Below are positions 8,301 to 16,930 of a stretch of 47,429 nt of DNA, piece after piece. The DNA lies in NCBI GenBank assembly GCA_964603985.1, contig CAZRXG010000035.1:1-47429 (forward strand), in the 5' to 3' direction. Numbering within the stretch: position 1 is the first letter of the stretch; the number at the start of each line of letters is the position of its first letter. The stretch is from CAZRXG01 sp964603985 (lineage in GTDB: Bacteria; Chloroflexota; Anaerolineae; Aggregatilineales; UBA3940). The notes beneath the pieces were generated by a model. It did no database searches. It saw nothing but the letters and a program-made list of their open reading frames with translations, and was not told the origin of the DNA. A program made the translations under genes and the position numbers.

Positions 8301-9275
8301 ATGCAATACCGCCGTTTGGGCAGCTCCGGGCTGAAGGTCAGCCAGCTCAGTCTTGGCGGCTGGACGACCTTTGGCGGCAGCCTCAAAGACCGGCAGACGG
8401 CCCGCGAGATCATCGTCAGGGCCTACGAGAGCGGCGTCAACTTCTTCGACATCGCCGATGTCTACGCGCACGGCGGGGCCGAGCAGATGATGGGCGCGGT
8501 GCTCTCCGAGTTCCCCCGCCACACGCTCGTGATCTCGACCAAGGTCTACTGGCCGATGAGCGACGACGTTAACGACCGCGGCCTCTCCCGCAAGCACATC
8601 ATGGAGTCGATTGACCGGTCACTGCGCCGCATCGGCACCGACTACGTCGACCTGTACTTCTGCCACCGCTGGGACGAGGAAACTCCACTCCTGGAGACCA
8701 TGCGCACCATGGACGACCTGATCCACCAGGGCAAGGTGCTCTACTGGGGCACCAGCGAGTGGAGCGCGGAGCAGATCCAGCAGGCGCACGATCTGGCCGG
8801 GCAGTACAACCTGTACCCTCCCCAGGTCGAGCAGCCTCAGTACAACCTGTTCGCGCGGGCCGGTTTCGAGCGCGAGATCATGCCCGCCGCCGAGCAGTTC
8901 GGCATGGGGCTGGTGACCTGGAGTCCGCTCGCCAGCGGCCTGCTGACCGGCAAGTACGACGACGACCTGCCCGAAGACTCCCGTCTGGCTAACATCGACT
9001 GGCTGCGCGACAATCTCCTGGCCGAGGAGCGCGTCGAGCAGGTCCGCCAGCTCAAACCGATTGCCGACGATCTCGGCATCTCGCGGGCGCAGTTGGGATT
9101 GGCCTGGATCTTGCGGCACCCGGCCATCAGCAGCGTCATCACCGGCGCGACCAGGGTCACCCAGCTTGAGAGCAACCTCGCGGCAGGCGGGGTCGAGCTC
9201 GCCGACGACGTGCTGGCCCGGATCGACGCGCTTTTCAGCCCCGACGGAGACTTCCCCAGAGGAAAGGGCGACTGA
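8301..9275 (+). CDS. Aldo/keto reductase (Kv-beta/YghZ-like group)
   Basis: The 324-residue protein is an NADP(H)-dependent oxidoreductase with the aldo/keto reductase barrel. The start MQYRRLGSSGLKVSQLSLGGW is typical. Catalytic residues of the D-Y-K-H tetrad are visible: Asp in FFDIADVYAHGG, Tyr in the same segment, Lys in ISTKVYW and His in LYFCHRWDEE. The cofactor-binding end has SSVITGATRVTQLESNL. The Kv-beta-like pattern (short loops, WGTSEWSAEQI) separates it from classical aldose reductases. Natural substrate is unknown. The alpha/beta hydrolase gene starts two bases after the stop, so the two are an operon. Confidence 0.9.
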   Translation: MQYRRLGSSGLKVSQLSLGGWTTFGGSLKDRQTAREIIVRAYESGVNFFDIADVYAHGGAEQMMGAVLSEFPRHTLVISTKVYWPMSDDVNDRGLSRKHIMESIDRSLRRIGTDYVDLYFCHRWDEETPLLETMRTMDDLIHQGKVLYWGTSEWSAEQIQQAHDLAGQYNLYPPQVEQPQYNLFARAGFEREIMPAAEQFGMGLVTWSPLASGLLTGKYDDDLPEDSRLANIDWLRDNLLAEERVEQVRQLKPIADDLGISRAQLGLAWILRHPAISSVITGATRVTQLESNLAAGGVELADDVLARIDALFSPDGDFPRGKGD

Positions 9276-9276
9276 C

Positions 9277-9966
9277 TTGCCGGTGCTCAAAGTCAACGAC
9301 CTTCCGGTGACCTACACCGAGCGCGGCGACGGGCCTACCGTCGTCGCGCTGCACGCTGCCACCGCCACGGGCGAGGCGATGGGCTGGCTGGCACACATCG
9401 TCATGCACGAGGGCTTCAACGTCGTCACGCCCGACCAACGCGGCCACGGCGCGACGCCCAACCCCGCCCCCGATATGCACCTCCCCCGCCTGGTAGACGA
9501 CCTGCTGGAGTTCGTCTACCTGCTGGGCCGCACGCCCGTTCACGGACTCGGCTACAGCCTCGGCGGGGGCGTTCTGCTCTACGCCGCCCGTCGCCGCCCG
9601 GAGCTTTTCCGCTCGCTGATCCTGCTGGGATCCGGCTACCGCGCCTCCTCTCCGGAGCGCCTGCTGGAGATTCTCGGCCCCCCGGCGGATCGCCCCCCCG
9701 ACGTGCAGGCCGCCTTCGACCCACAGACCGGCGTCGTCGTCGGCTGGGATCGGCCTCTTGAGTCGTTCAAACCGGTCACCTGCCCCGTGCTGCTCATCTG
9801 CGGCGACCGCGACGAGTTCAACGACCCGGAGGACAACCTCGCCCTCTACCGGGCGCTGCCCAACGCCGAGATCCTGATCGTGCCCCACACCGATCACCTC
9901 GGCCTCGTCCGCCACCCCATGATCTACGAAGCCATCCGCGCCTTCTACCCCCGCGTCCCCCGCTGA
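9277..9966 (+). CDS. Alpha/beta hydrolase
   Basis: I place the start at TTG 9277, directly after the reductase stop, with GGAAAGG upstream. The frame is open further upstream, but there it overlaps the reductase and has no hydrolase features. The product is 229 residues. The nucleophile elbow is GYSLGG (in VHGLGYSLGGGVLL), the acid is in LLICGDRDEFND and the histidine in PHTDHLGLVRHP. An oxyanion region ALHAATATG precedes these. The fold is that of small esterases or peroxidase-like hydrolases; the substrate cannot be predicted. A repeat-packed 390-bp gap follows. Confidence 0.8.
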   Translation: MPVLKVNDLPVTYTERGDGPTVVALHAATATGEAMGWLAHIVMHEGFNVVTPDQRGHGATPNPAPDMHLPRLVDDLLEFVYLLGRTPVHGLGYSLGGGVLLYAARRRPELFRSLILLGSGYRASSPERLLEILGPPADRPPDVQAAFDPQTGVVVGWDRPLESFKPVTCPVLLICGDRDEFNDPEDNLALYRALPNAEILIVPHTDHLGLVRHPMIYEAIRAFYPRVPR

Positions 9967-9994
9967 CCGCAGCCCCGCGCCGACGGACGGCGAT

Positions 9995-10055
9995 CAACCC
10001 CTCCCTCCGCGCAGCGTGGGGGAGGGGTGGCGCAGTTTCGCTGCGCCGGGGAGGG
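9995..10055. repeat. C/G-rich hairpin element (dispersed family 2)
   Basis: A pyrimidine-rich then G-rich segment contains the perfect stem GGCGCAG (10029-10035) with CTGCGCC (10041-10047), loop TTTCG. It lies just after the hydrolase gene and beside two other repeat types, so the whole gap 9967-10356 appears to be repeat sequence without a gene. Confidence 0.6.
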
Positions 10056-10080
10056 GGGCACTGACACCGCCCATCGACCG

Positions 10081-10120
10081 CAGGGGAAAAAGCTCGCTTG
10101 CTGACAAGTCATCCGTGCAC
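10081..10120 (-). repeat. About 40-bp dispersed repeat (family 3), inverted copy
   Basis: The reverse complement contains GACTTGTCAGCAAGCGAGC followed by a T-run and CCCC. Nearly the same sequence occurs at 41607-41645, and a shorter version at 41763-41792, both on the plus strand. In both loci it lies next to a family 2 hairpin element. Confidence 0.65.
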
Positions 10121-10190
10121 CTGGGTGAATTTCCCTCCTTGCGCTTCTCCGCCTCATGACGCATAATCGCCCTTGATCGCGAACGGGAGC

Positions 10191-10312
10191 TGCGCAGTTA
10201 AACGCTCCGGCCACACAGCACCGGGCGAAAAATTGTAGTAATTCCGTGTAATCCGCGTCATCTGCGGACTGAAGCCCGGCAGCTTGTGAAGCGTCGGCGT
10301 CCCAACTGCGTA
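10191..10312 (+). repeat. Dispersed intergenic repeat, family 1, copy A
   Basis: The core is TAATCCGCG directly followed by TCATCTGCG and GACTGAAGCCC, preceded by ATTGTAGTA. The tail (TTGTGAAGCG, CCCAACTGCG) matches copy D at 38043-38195, and the head matches the GCAGTT..CGCTCC part of copy B. It ends about 45 bp before the glycosidase-like gene, so it may carry or affect its promoter. Confidence 0.75.
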
Positions 10313-10356
10313 AGCCCCAACGAAATCACAATCCAGATTGGTGACGACTTCGGCCT

Positions 10357-12753
10357 ATGTCCTTTAATCGCTTGACTCTCACTCTGCGTTCAATCCTGTG
10401 GTTCCTGCTGCTGGCCGCCGTGTTCCTGCTCAGGTCGCCCACCGCCCTCGCCCAGTCCCCCGACGATGACGACGACGACGGCGACCCGGATACCGAGACT
10501 GTCCAGCCGCAGCAGATCCATCCCGGCAGCGACTTCTACGGCATCAACTTCATCGCCCCCAACGAGCCCTGGCTGACCCTCGCCCGCGAGAGCGGCGCGC
10601 GCGTCGTGCGCTGGCAGTTCAACTGGCGCGATCACGAACCCAGCCCCGGCGTCTGGGACTGGACCGCCGCCGACGGCCCGATCAGCGAGTGGAACGCCGC
10701 CGGGTTCAAGATCCACGCCATCCTCCACAACCCCCCCGACTACGCGCGCGCCAACCCCGGCTGGCTGATGCCCGACCCGGCCATGCTGCAATTGCCCTGG
10801 GATCACTCCGACAACGGCTGGGGGCACTACTGCAACCGCTTCGCCCAACGTTATCGCGGCCAGATCGCCAGCTACGAGATCTGGAACGAGCCTGACCTCA
10901 ACAACTACTGGGAAGGCACGTCCAAAGACTACTTCTACCTGCTGCGCTCGTGCTACATGGGGATCAAGGCCGCCGACCCCAACGTCCCCGTCTCGATGGC
11001 GGGCATGGCGATCCTCATCGAGCCGAACTTCCTCCCCGATGTGGTCAACTTCGCCGCCAACGACGCCCACGCCCGTGAGAACAACCACTACTTCGACGCC
11101 GTCTCGATCCACATGTACGCCACCCCTGAGCTGGCCTACACCCTGACCTATCAGGCCCGCAGCGTGCTCGAAACCTACGGCATGGGCTACAAGCCGATCT
11201 GGATCACCGAGATGGGCGTTGCACTGCGCGGCTACGGCAACGCGCCCAAGGTTCCCCAGTGGGGCTACGCCAGCGAGGACGAGGCCGCCTGGTTCCTGCT
11301 CGCGACGGTCAGCAACGCCCTCGCCGCCGGTGCCGAGCGCGTGATGTGGTTCCGCCTGGCCGACGACGACATGACCAAGTCGTTTGGTCTGGTCCGGAAC
11401 GACGCCTCACTCCGTCCCAGCTACAAGGCCCTTCAGGTCGCCTCGGCGCTGCTCTACGACATCGTCGAGGTCAGCCGCAAGGTTGACAACGGCGTCGTCA
11501 TCACCGAGATGCGCCGCGCCGACGGGGCGCGCATCATCTCGCTGTACTCCAAGAGTGGCACCGGTCGCAACGTCACCCTTCCCGCCGAGATGCCCGTCGG
11601 CGTGCTGATCAACGCCACCGGCGGCTATTCCACCATCGAGCCCAACGAGGAAGGGGAGTACACCATCCACATCCCGGAGGCTTTCGGACGCAACTTCGAG
11701 GAGATCTACAATTACTCAATGGGTGGCCCGCCCCTGGTGCTGCTCGAATTTGACCGCGACCCGCCCATCACCACCGTCGAGGCCGCCGAGATCCCCGGCG
11801 ATAAGCGTCACGTCCTGGTGCACTGGCGCGGCGACGACGGGCCGTTTGGCACCGGGGCCGTCTCCTACGATGTCGAGGTCAGCCTCGACGACGGCGCGAC
11901 CTGGGAACCCTGGCTGACCGGCACGACCGAAACCGAGGGGGTCTTCGACGTGTCCAGGGGCGGGCGCTTCCTCTTCCGCGCGCGCGCCGTCGACCGCCTG
12001 GACAACCAGGGAGGCTTCTCGCTGCACACCGAGTTCATCAACAACCTGGTCGGCACGCTCATCGCCCAGATCACCGACCTGCGCGGCCAGCACGTGCCTT
12101 ATGCCCGCCTCGAGCTAAGTGACGGCTCCCTGCACGACGCCGATCAATCCGGCTGGCTGACCATCGATGTCCCGCCCGGCGTGGCCCGCTTTCGCGGCCT
12201 GGACGGCTCGGCGCACGGCTTCCTGGTGCCGGAGCCGGTCGAGATCGAACTGGGCGAAGAAGCCCGCGTGACGTGGATGCTGCTCCCCCGCGAGAACCTG
12301 GCCGACAACGGCGCATTTGAGCGCGGTCTGTATGGCTGGGAATGGTCGTCTCTGCACGACGTAGCGGCGGCACGCTGCGACCTGGAGGAACAGGGCAGCG
12401 TGCTGCGCCTGAGCGGTCACCGACGCCCCTGGGGGCCGCCCGCCGCCTCCACTACCGTCGACGTGCCGCCCAACGCGCTGGGAGGCGTGCTCAGCTTCCG
12501 CTACCGCCTCACCGAGGTGGGCGGGCAGACGCTTCGCCTGCGGGCCATCACCGCCGACGGGCAGGAGCTTCTTTGGCAGACCAACGCCTTCACGCGCGAT
12601 TTCACCCGCGTGTGGGTCGACATGGCCGCCTATGCCGGGCAGCGCGTCACGCTGCGCTTCGAGCTGTGGGGGCCGAAGGGCGCTGAAGACGGCCTCGCCG
12701 AGATCGACGACGTGATCTACGGCGACGTGCCGCCGCTGGACGGCGGGGAGTAA
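10357..12753 (+). CDS. Secreted glycoside-hydrolase-like (clan A TIM-barrel) multidomain protein
   Basis: The 798-residue protein has a signal peptide (LILWF-like hydrophobic core ending SPTALAQS, ~1-33) and an acidic D/E linker (~35-50). A TIM barrel follows (~55-370). Putative acid/base is E178 in YEIWNEPDL and putative nucleophile E285 in PIWITEMGV, the spacing and motifs of GH-A clan enzymes such as GH39/GH5-type glycosidases. Then come beta-rich domains: a fibronectin/Ig-like segment (~465-560), a carboxypeptidase-regulatory-like segment (LRGQHVPYARLELSDG, ~570-640) and a terminal carbohydrate-binding-like jelly roll (NGAFERGLYGWEWS to IDDVIYGD, ~650-790). It would act outside the cell on a polysaccharide; substrate unknown. 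The WD40 lipoprotein follows 33 bp later. Confidence 0.75.
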   Translation: MSFNRLTLTLRSILWFLLLAAVFLLRSPTALAQSPDDDDDDGDPDTETVQPQQIHPGSDFYGINFIAPNEPWLTLARESGARVVRWQFNWRDHEPSPGVWDWTAADGPISEWNAAGFKIHAILHNPPDYARANPGWLMPDPAMLQLPWDHSDNGWGHYCNRFAQRYRGQIASYEIWNEPDLNNYWEGTSKDYFYLLRSCYMGIKAADPNVPVSMAGMAILIEPNFLPDVVNFAANDAHARENNHYFDAVSIHMYATPELAYTLTYQARSVLETYGMGYKPIWITEMGVALRGYGNAPKVPQWGYASEDEAAWFLLATVSNALAAGAERVMWFRLADDDMTKSFGLVRNDASLRPSYKALQVASALLYDIVEVSRKVDNGVVITEMRRADGARIISLYSKSGTGRNVTLPAEMPVGVLINATGGYSTIEPNEEGEYTIHIPEAFGRNFEEIYNYSMGGPPLVLLEFDRDPPITTVEAAEIPGDKRHVLVHWRGDDGPFGTGAVSYDVEVSLDDGATWEPWLTGTTETEGVFDVSRGGRFLFRARAVDRLDNQGGFSLHTEFINNLVGTLIAQITDLRGQHVPYARLELSDGSLHDADQSGWLTIDVPPGVARFRGLDGSAHGFLVPEPVEIELGEEARVTWMLLPRENLADNGAFERGLYGWEWSSLHDVAAARCDLEEQGSVLRLSGHRRPWGPPAASTTVDVPPNALGGVLSFRYRLTEVGGQTLRLRAITADGQELLWQTNAFTRDFTRVWVDMAAYAGQRVTLRFELWGPKGAEDGLAEIDDVIYGDVPPLDGGE

Positions 12754-12786
12754 CGGCGGGGAGTAGCTGGGCCGGGGGGTAGTGAA

Positions 12787-15228
12787 ATGCGCACAACGTA
12801 TCGCTTCGACCGGCGGTGCGGGATCGCGCTCACCTTGCTCCTGCTGTGCGTCCTGATGCTCGCCTGTCAGGCGGCCCCCGAACCCACCCCACGACCGCCC
12901 GCGCCTACCGGGAGTCCCACCACCACCCTAACGCCGTCACCCTCACCGACCACCCGGCTGAGCGACGCCGACCGGGGGGCGACCGTCTTCGCCAACGCGA
13001 CGGCGGCCAAGGCCACCTTTGTCGCCGGAACGCCGACGCCCCCGCAAACGTCGGTGATGGGCCGGGCTGACGCGGTGAAGGACAGGCAGGCCGGTGCGAC
13101 GGCCACCGTGCTCGCCCTCACCACGACGCCCACCTTCACCCCTGTGCCGCCCGTGATGCCCGCCGTTCTTCCTTCCGTGTATGACGGCGGCCTGCCTGAA
13201 GGGGCCGTCGCCCGCCTGGGTAGGGGCTGGCTCAGTCCTGAGTCCGTATCGCCCGGCGGGGAGTATGTCGTGCTTTCCACCCGCGACGGCTATGCCGTAC
13301 ACCGCACCGCGTCCCTGGAGCCAATCTGGCGGGTCTCCGGCGAGGGGGTTGTGAAGTGGTTCCCCGATGGGCAGACGGTTGCCCTTGGCCCCGTGCTGTA
13401 CGACATCGAGACGGGCGAGAAGGTACGGGAGATACCCGGCAGTCCTTCTGTAGTACGCTGGTCGCCTGACGGCACGCTTTTCGCCACCGCCGCAAATGGC
13501 GCAGTCACTGTGCGGGATGGAGCCACCGGCGAGACGCTACGGCACATACCAAAGCCTGACATAGAATGGTGGTACGACATAGGCTGGTCGGTTAGTGTGG
13601 CTTTCAGCCCGGATAACAGCATGATTGCCATAACCTACTGGTGGCAATGTGACGACATGTCCCATGGCTTTTATCAGGTGTTTGTATGGAATGTCGGGAC
13701 GGGTGAGCAGGTTTTCATTCTGGATGAGGTATTAAGCGGCCCCACCATACACTTGGAGTGGTCGCCGGACGGGAAGCGAATCGTCACTCTCAACCCCTGG
13801 GATCCCGACGATGTACAGCTCTGGGATATATCGACGGGCGAGCAGCGGGTGTTGAGCGAGGAGGCTTCGGATTTCTCGTGGTCGCCGGATGGCACACGCA
13901 TCGCCGTCGTAGATCACGGCGCGCTGGCTATGTTTGATGCGTCAGGTGAGCACCTCGCCACGTTGGATCACCCCACCAAGATAGATCACGTGGTGTGGTC
14001 GCCGGATGGGACGCGCATCGCCGCAGGAGGGAGCAAAGACGCCCCGGTCGTTGTATGGGACGCGGCAACCGGCGAGCAGCTATACCGCATCGATGAGGCG
14101 GGAACGGTGGTGGGCTTCGGGCCGGGCGGCAACACACTCATCGCGACGTTGAAGGCGAACTATACTGTCGCTACGTGGGATATCGGCGATCCGGCAGGCT
14201 CGGCCAGGCTGCTGCACGCGCTCAGAGGAACAGCGAGTGTTAACGCCCTGGCCTGGTCACCGGACGGCGGACAGATCTTGACCGGCGCAGGTGTGTATGG
14301 AGGCGGCGGGTGGGTGACCTGGGACGTCGAAAGGGCAGCGCCGGTTCTCATGGTAGAAGCCAAGGAATACATAGCCGAGTGCGACGAGTTCGAGCCTGTG
14401 GTGGTGGGCGTTGCTTGGTCACCGGACGGGTTGGTACTGGCGACGGGCCTGGGGCGTGCGACTATGATGCTGTGGAATGCTCAAGTCGGATGGCATCTGC
14501 ACACCCTGACGGAAGCCGGTTATCGGGCAGCCTTTAGCCCGGATGGATCTCTGCTGGCCACAGCACCCCGCGTGGTCGTTCAGGCGTCGAGCGAGAGGGT
14601 TGTGATATGGGATGTGGCGAGCGGGCTCGAGGTGCAGGCATTGCCTGCGGAGGGCGCGCGAGTGATGGATATTGCGTGGTCACCGGACGGCACGCAGATC
14701 GCAGTGGCGACTAACTCCGCCCATGATTGGTATGACCCCGAAAGCAGCGGCGAGATCGTCGTCCGGGACGCCGCGTCCGGCAGACAGATGTACCGTCTTG
14801 GAGGCCTGGAAACCGGCGCATTGAGCGTGGCCTGGTCACCGGATGGAACGCGGATCGCAGCCGGATCTGGCAGAAGGGTGGCTGTCTGGAACGTCGCCAC
14901 GAAGGGGGCTGCAGAGGCTCCACTTGTGCTGTACAGCAACATCGACAGCATCGATCCTCGCCTGGGCATGGTTGGCGTTGCGTGGTCACCCGACGGCACG
15001 CAGATCGCGGCTGCGTTTGGGGCCATTCCGTTCAGCATGTACACTCATGGTGGAAGCTTCGGCACACCCGGCCAGGTGATCGTCTGGGACACGCAAACCG
15101 CCGAGCGCCTGTATCGCTTCAAAGATCATGTCTACGAAGTGCAAACCGTCGCCTTCAGCCCCGATGGAACGCTGCTCGCTTCCGGGTCGCTGGACGGCAC
15201 CGTGATCCTATGGGACGTGACACAATGA
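12787..15228 (+). CDS. WD40 beta-propeller lipoprotein
   Basis: The 813-residue protein has a lipoprotein signal ending LMLAC (C27), so it should be anchored outside the membrane. A Pro/Thr-rich linker (~30-125) leads to about thirteen WSPDGT/FSPDGS-type turns from ~145 to the end, enough for roughly two seven-bladed propellers. Blades also carry the WD-like VWDxATGE ends. Such domains bind proteins or other ligands and no catalytic residues are seen. Its stop overlaps the ATP-binding gene's start as ATGA, so the two are translationally coupled. This is odd for an otherwise cytoplasmic ATPase and raises the question whether the propeller works with the transporter. Confidence 0.85.
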   Translation: MRTTYRFDRRCGIALTLLLLCVLMLACQAAPEPTPRPPAPTGSPTTTLTPSPSPTTRLSDADRGATVFANATAAKATFVAGTPTPPQTSVMGRADAVKDRQAGATATVLALTTTPTFTPVPPVMPAVLPSVYDGGLPEGAVARLGRGWLSPESVSPGGEYVVLSTRDGYAVHRTASLEPIWRVSGEGVVKWFPDGQTVALGPVLYDIETGEKVREIPGSPSVVRWSPDGTLFATAANGAVTVRDGATGETLRHIPKPDIEWWYDIGWSVSVAFSPDNSMIAITYWWQCDDMSHGFYQVFVWNVGTGEQVFILDEVLSGPTIHLEWSPDGKRIVTLNPWDPDDVQLWDISTGEQRVLSEEASDFSWSPDGTRIAVVDHGALAMFDASGEHLATLDHPTKIDHVVWSPDGTRIAAGGSKDAPVVVWDAATGEQLYRIDEAGTVVGFGPGGNTLIATLKANYTVATWDIGDPAGSARLLHALRGTASVNALAWSPDGGQILTGAGVYGGGGWVTWDVERAAPVLMVEAKEYIAECDEFEPVVVGVAWSPDGLVLATGLGRATMMLWNAQVGWHLHTLTEAGYRAAFSPDGSLLATAPRVVVQASSERVVIWDVASGLEVQALPAEGARVMDIAWSPDGTQIAVATNSAHDWYDPESSGEIVVRDAASGRQMYRLGGLETGALSVAWSPDGTRIAAGSGRRVAVWNVATKGAAEAPLVLYSNIDSIDPRLGMVGVAWSPDGTQIAAAFGAIPFSMYTHGGSFGTPGQVIVWDTQTAERLYRFKDHVYEVQTVAFSPDGTLLASGSLDGTVILWDVTQ

Positions 15229-15917
15229 ACGAATGCATTCTGAGAACCGAACACCTCACCCGCACCGTCGGCGAGACCCGCCTCGTCGATGATGTCAGCG
15301 TCGACGTGACCTGCGGCGACGTGCTCGCCGTCGTCGGGCCGAGCGGCGCGGGCAAGTCCTCCTTTCTTCGCCTGCTCAACCGCCTCGACGAGCCGACCGG
15401 CGGCACCGTCTACCTCGACGGCCAGGACTACCGCCACATCCCGCCCCGCGAGCTGCGCCAGCGTGTCGGCATGGTGATGCAGTCACCTCACCTGTTCCCC
15501 GGCACCATCGCCGACAACATCCGCTTCGGCCCCCGCCAGCGCGGCCAGGATGTCCCCGACGAGGTCGTCGCGACGCTTCTGGAGAGCGTCGACCTGCCCG
15601 GCTATGCCGACCGCAGCGTCGGCAACCTGTCCGGCGGCGAGGCGCAGCGCGTCTCGCTGGCCCGCACGCTCGCCAACCGGCCCGAGGTCGTCCTGCTCGA
15701 CGAGCCGACCTCCGCCCTCGACGACGCCGCCCGGAGCGAGGTCGAGGCCCTGATCCGGCGCATCATCCGCGAGCAGCAGCTTACCTGCCTGATCGTCACC
15801 CACAACATGGATCAGGCCGCCCGCATGGCCGCCCGCATGATGCTCATGGAAGAGGGCCGCATGGTCGGCGTCGGCCCGGTGGAGGAGATGCTCGATGTTA
15901 AATCAGCTCTTCGATAA
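15225..15917 (+). CDS. fetA: ABC transporter ATP-binding protein, FetA/YbbL-like
   Basis: From ATG 15225 the protein has 230 residues and is a complete ABC ATPase: Walker A GPSGAGKS (38-45), Q-loop VMQSPHLFPGT, signature LSGGE (135-139), Walker B VVLLDEPTSALD (155-166) and switch histidine in IVTHNMD. Its partner membrane gene overlaps by 23 bp and is of the FetB/YbbM family, which decides the subtype; in E. coli FetAB is reported to export iron and protect from peroxide. The frame is open upstream inside the WD40 gene, but only the ATG start gives the ABC fold without extra sequence. Metal specificity is inferred. Confidence 0.85.
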   Translation: MNECILRTEHLTRTVGETRLVDDVSVDVTCGDVLAVVGPSGAGKSSFLRLLNRLDEPTGGTVYLDGQDYRHIPPRELRQRVGMVMQSPHLFPGTIADNIRFGPRQRGQDVPDEVVATLLESVDLPGYADRSVGNLSGGEAQRVSLARTLANRPEVVLLDEPTSALDDAARSEVEALIRRIIREQQLTCLIVTHNMDQAARMAARMMLMEEGRMVGVGPVEEMLDVKSALR

Positions 15918-16683
15918 CACCCTCTACCTGGGCATCGCCCAGGCAGTGGTCGCCACACTGCTGGCGCTGACCGTGATGCTGATCGCCCGCTGGCGGGACA
16001 TCCACGTCGAGCGCGACGTGGTCGTCGCCCTGGTGCGCGGCATCGTGCAGATCGTCGCCGTCGGCTCGGTGCTGCTGTTCCTGCTGCGCGGCCCCAACTG
16101 GACCGGCATCTTCGCGCTGCTGGCGATGATCCTCGTCGGCGCGGGCATGGCCGCCCGGCGCGCGCGCGGCATCCCCGGTGCCCTCTGGGTCTCCTTCGTC
16201 GGGATCTGCGTCGGCGGCGGCCTGACCATCCTGCTGATGACCTGGCTGGGCGTGATCGAGTTCACCGTCAGCGCACTGGTCCCGATGGGCAGCATGATCA
16301 TCGCCCAGGCCATGAACACCGGCTCGCTCGCCCTCAACCGTTTCCAGGCCGAGGTCGAGTCGCACCGCGGCCACATCGAGACCGGCCTGGCGCTCGGCGC
16401 GTCGCCCGCCCAGACCGTCCGCCCCTACGTCCAGGCCGCCGTCGAAGCCAGCCTGATCCCCCGCATCGACGCGCTGCGCTCGCTGGGCATCGTCTGGATT
16501 CCCGGCCTGATGTCGGGCATGGTTCTCTCCGGCGATGACCCGGTCCACGCCGCCATCTACCAGTTCGTCCTGATCGCGCTGATCTTTGCCTCGTCCGGCC
16601 TGACCTCGGTCGTCTGCACCCTGCTGATCCGCTCGCGGGTCTTCTCACCCGCCGAGCAGTTGATCCTCCGCCCCACCGACTAG
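15895..16683 (+). CDS. fetB: FetB/YbbM (UPF0014) family ABC transporter membrane protein
   Basis: The 262-residue protein has about seven hydrophobic segments and the family's hallmark cytoplasmic stretch: GSMIIAQAMNTGSLALNRF, then EVESHRGHIETGLALGASP and the RIDALRSLGIVWIPGLMSGM loop. It pairs with the preceding ATPase, whose 3' end it overlaps by 23 bp. The complex would sit in the cytoplasmic membrane and, by analogy with E. coli FetAB, export iron or another metal. Family recognition is firm, substrate is not. Confidence 0.88.
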   Translation: MLNQLFDNTLYLGIAQAVVATLLALTVMLIARWRDIHVERDVVVALVRGIVQIVAVGSVLLFLLRGPNWTGIFALLAMILVGAGMAARRARGIPGALWVSFVGICVGGGLTILLMTWLGVIEFTVSALVPMGSMIIAQAMNTGSLALNRFQAEVESHRGHIETGLALGASPAQTVRPYVQAAVEASLIPRIDALRSLGIVWIPGLMSGMVLSGDDPVHAAIYQFVLIALIFASSGLTSVVCTLLIRSRVFSPAEQLILRPTD

Positions 16684-16713
16684 AAGCAGGATTTTGCATC
16701 ATTACGATGTTAG

Positions 16714-16835
16714 AAGTTACGCAGTTGGCCGCTCCTGCGCCGCTCCTGCGCGCCTCCAACCGCGCCACAGTGGGACGGGGGATAGAAAATCTGTGTAATC
16801 CGCGTAATCCGCGGACTGAAACCTCCCAGGCGGAG
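16714..16835 (+). repeat. Dispersed intergenic repeat, family 1, copy B
   Basis: It contains GAAAATCTGTG, then the direct 9-mer repeat TAATCCGCG-TAATCCGCG and GACTGAAACC. The head (GCAGTTGGCCGCTCCTGCG with a repeated CGCTCCTGCG, then GTGGGACGG) matches copy D in reverse orientation over roughly 110 bp. It fills most of the gap between the convergent fetB and lipoprotein genes. Confidence 0.8.
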
Positions 16836-16838
16836 AAT

Positions 16839-16870
16839 CAAAAACGCCGGGGCGAAGTCGGCTCCGGCGT
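16839..16870 (-). terminator. Rho-independent terminator of the 16931-18682 lipoprotein gene
   Basis: On the minus strand ACGCCGG (16870-16864) pairs perfectly with CCGGCGT (16850-16844) and is followed by TTTT and G. It is 60 bp past the lipoprotein stop codon. This is the clearest intrinsic terminator in the window. Confidence 0.75.
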
Positions 16871-16930
16871 CTCTGCAAGGTGCGATAGCAGGGCGGAGGC
16901 AGCGTGCCGGGTCACAGCACGCCGGTCCGC

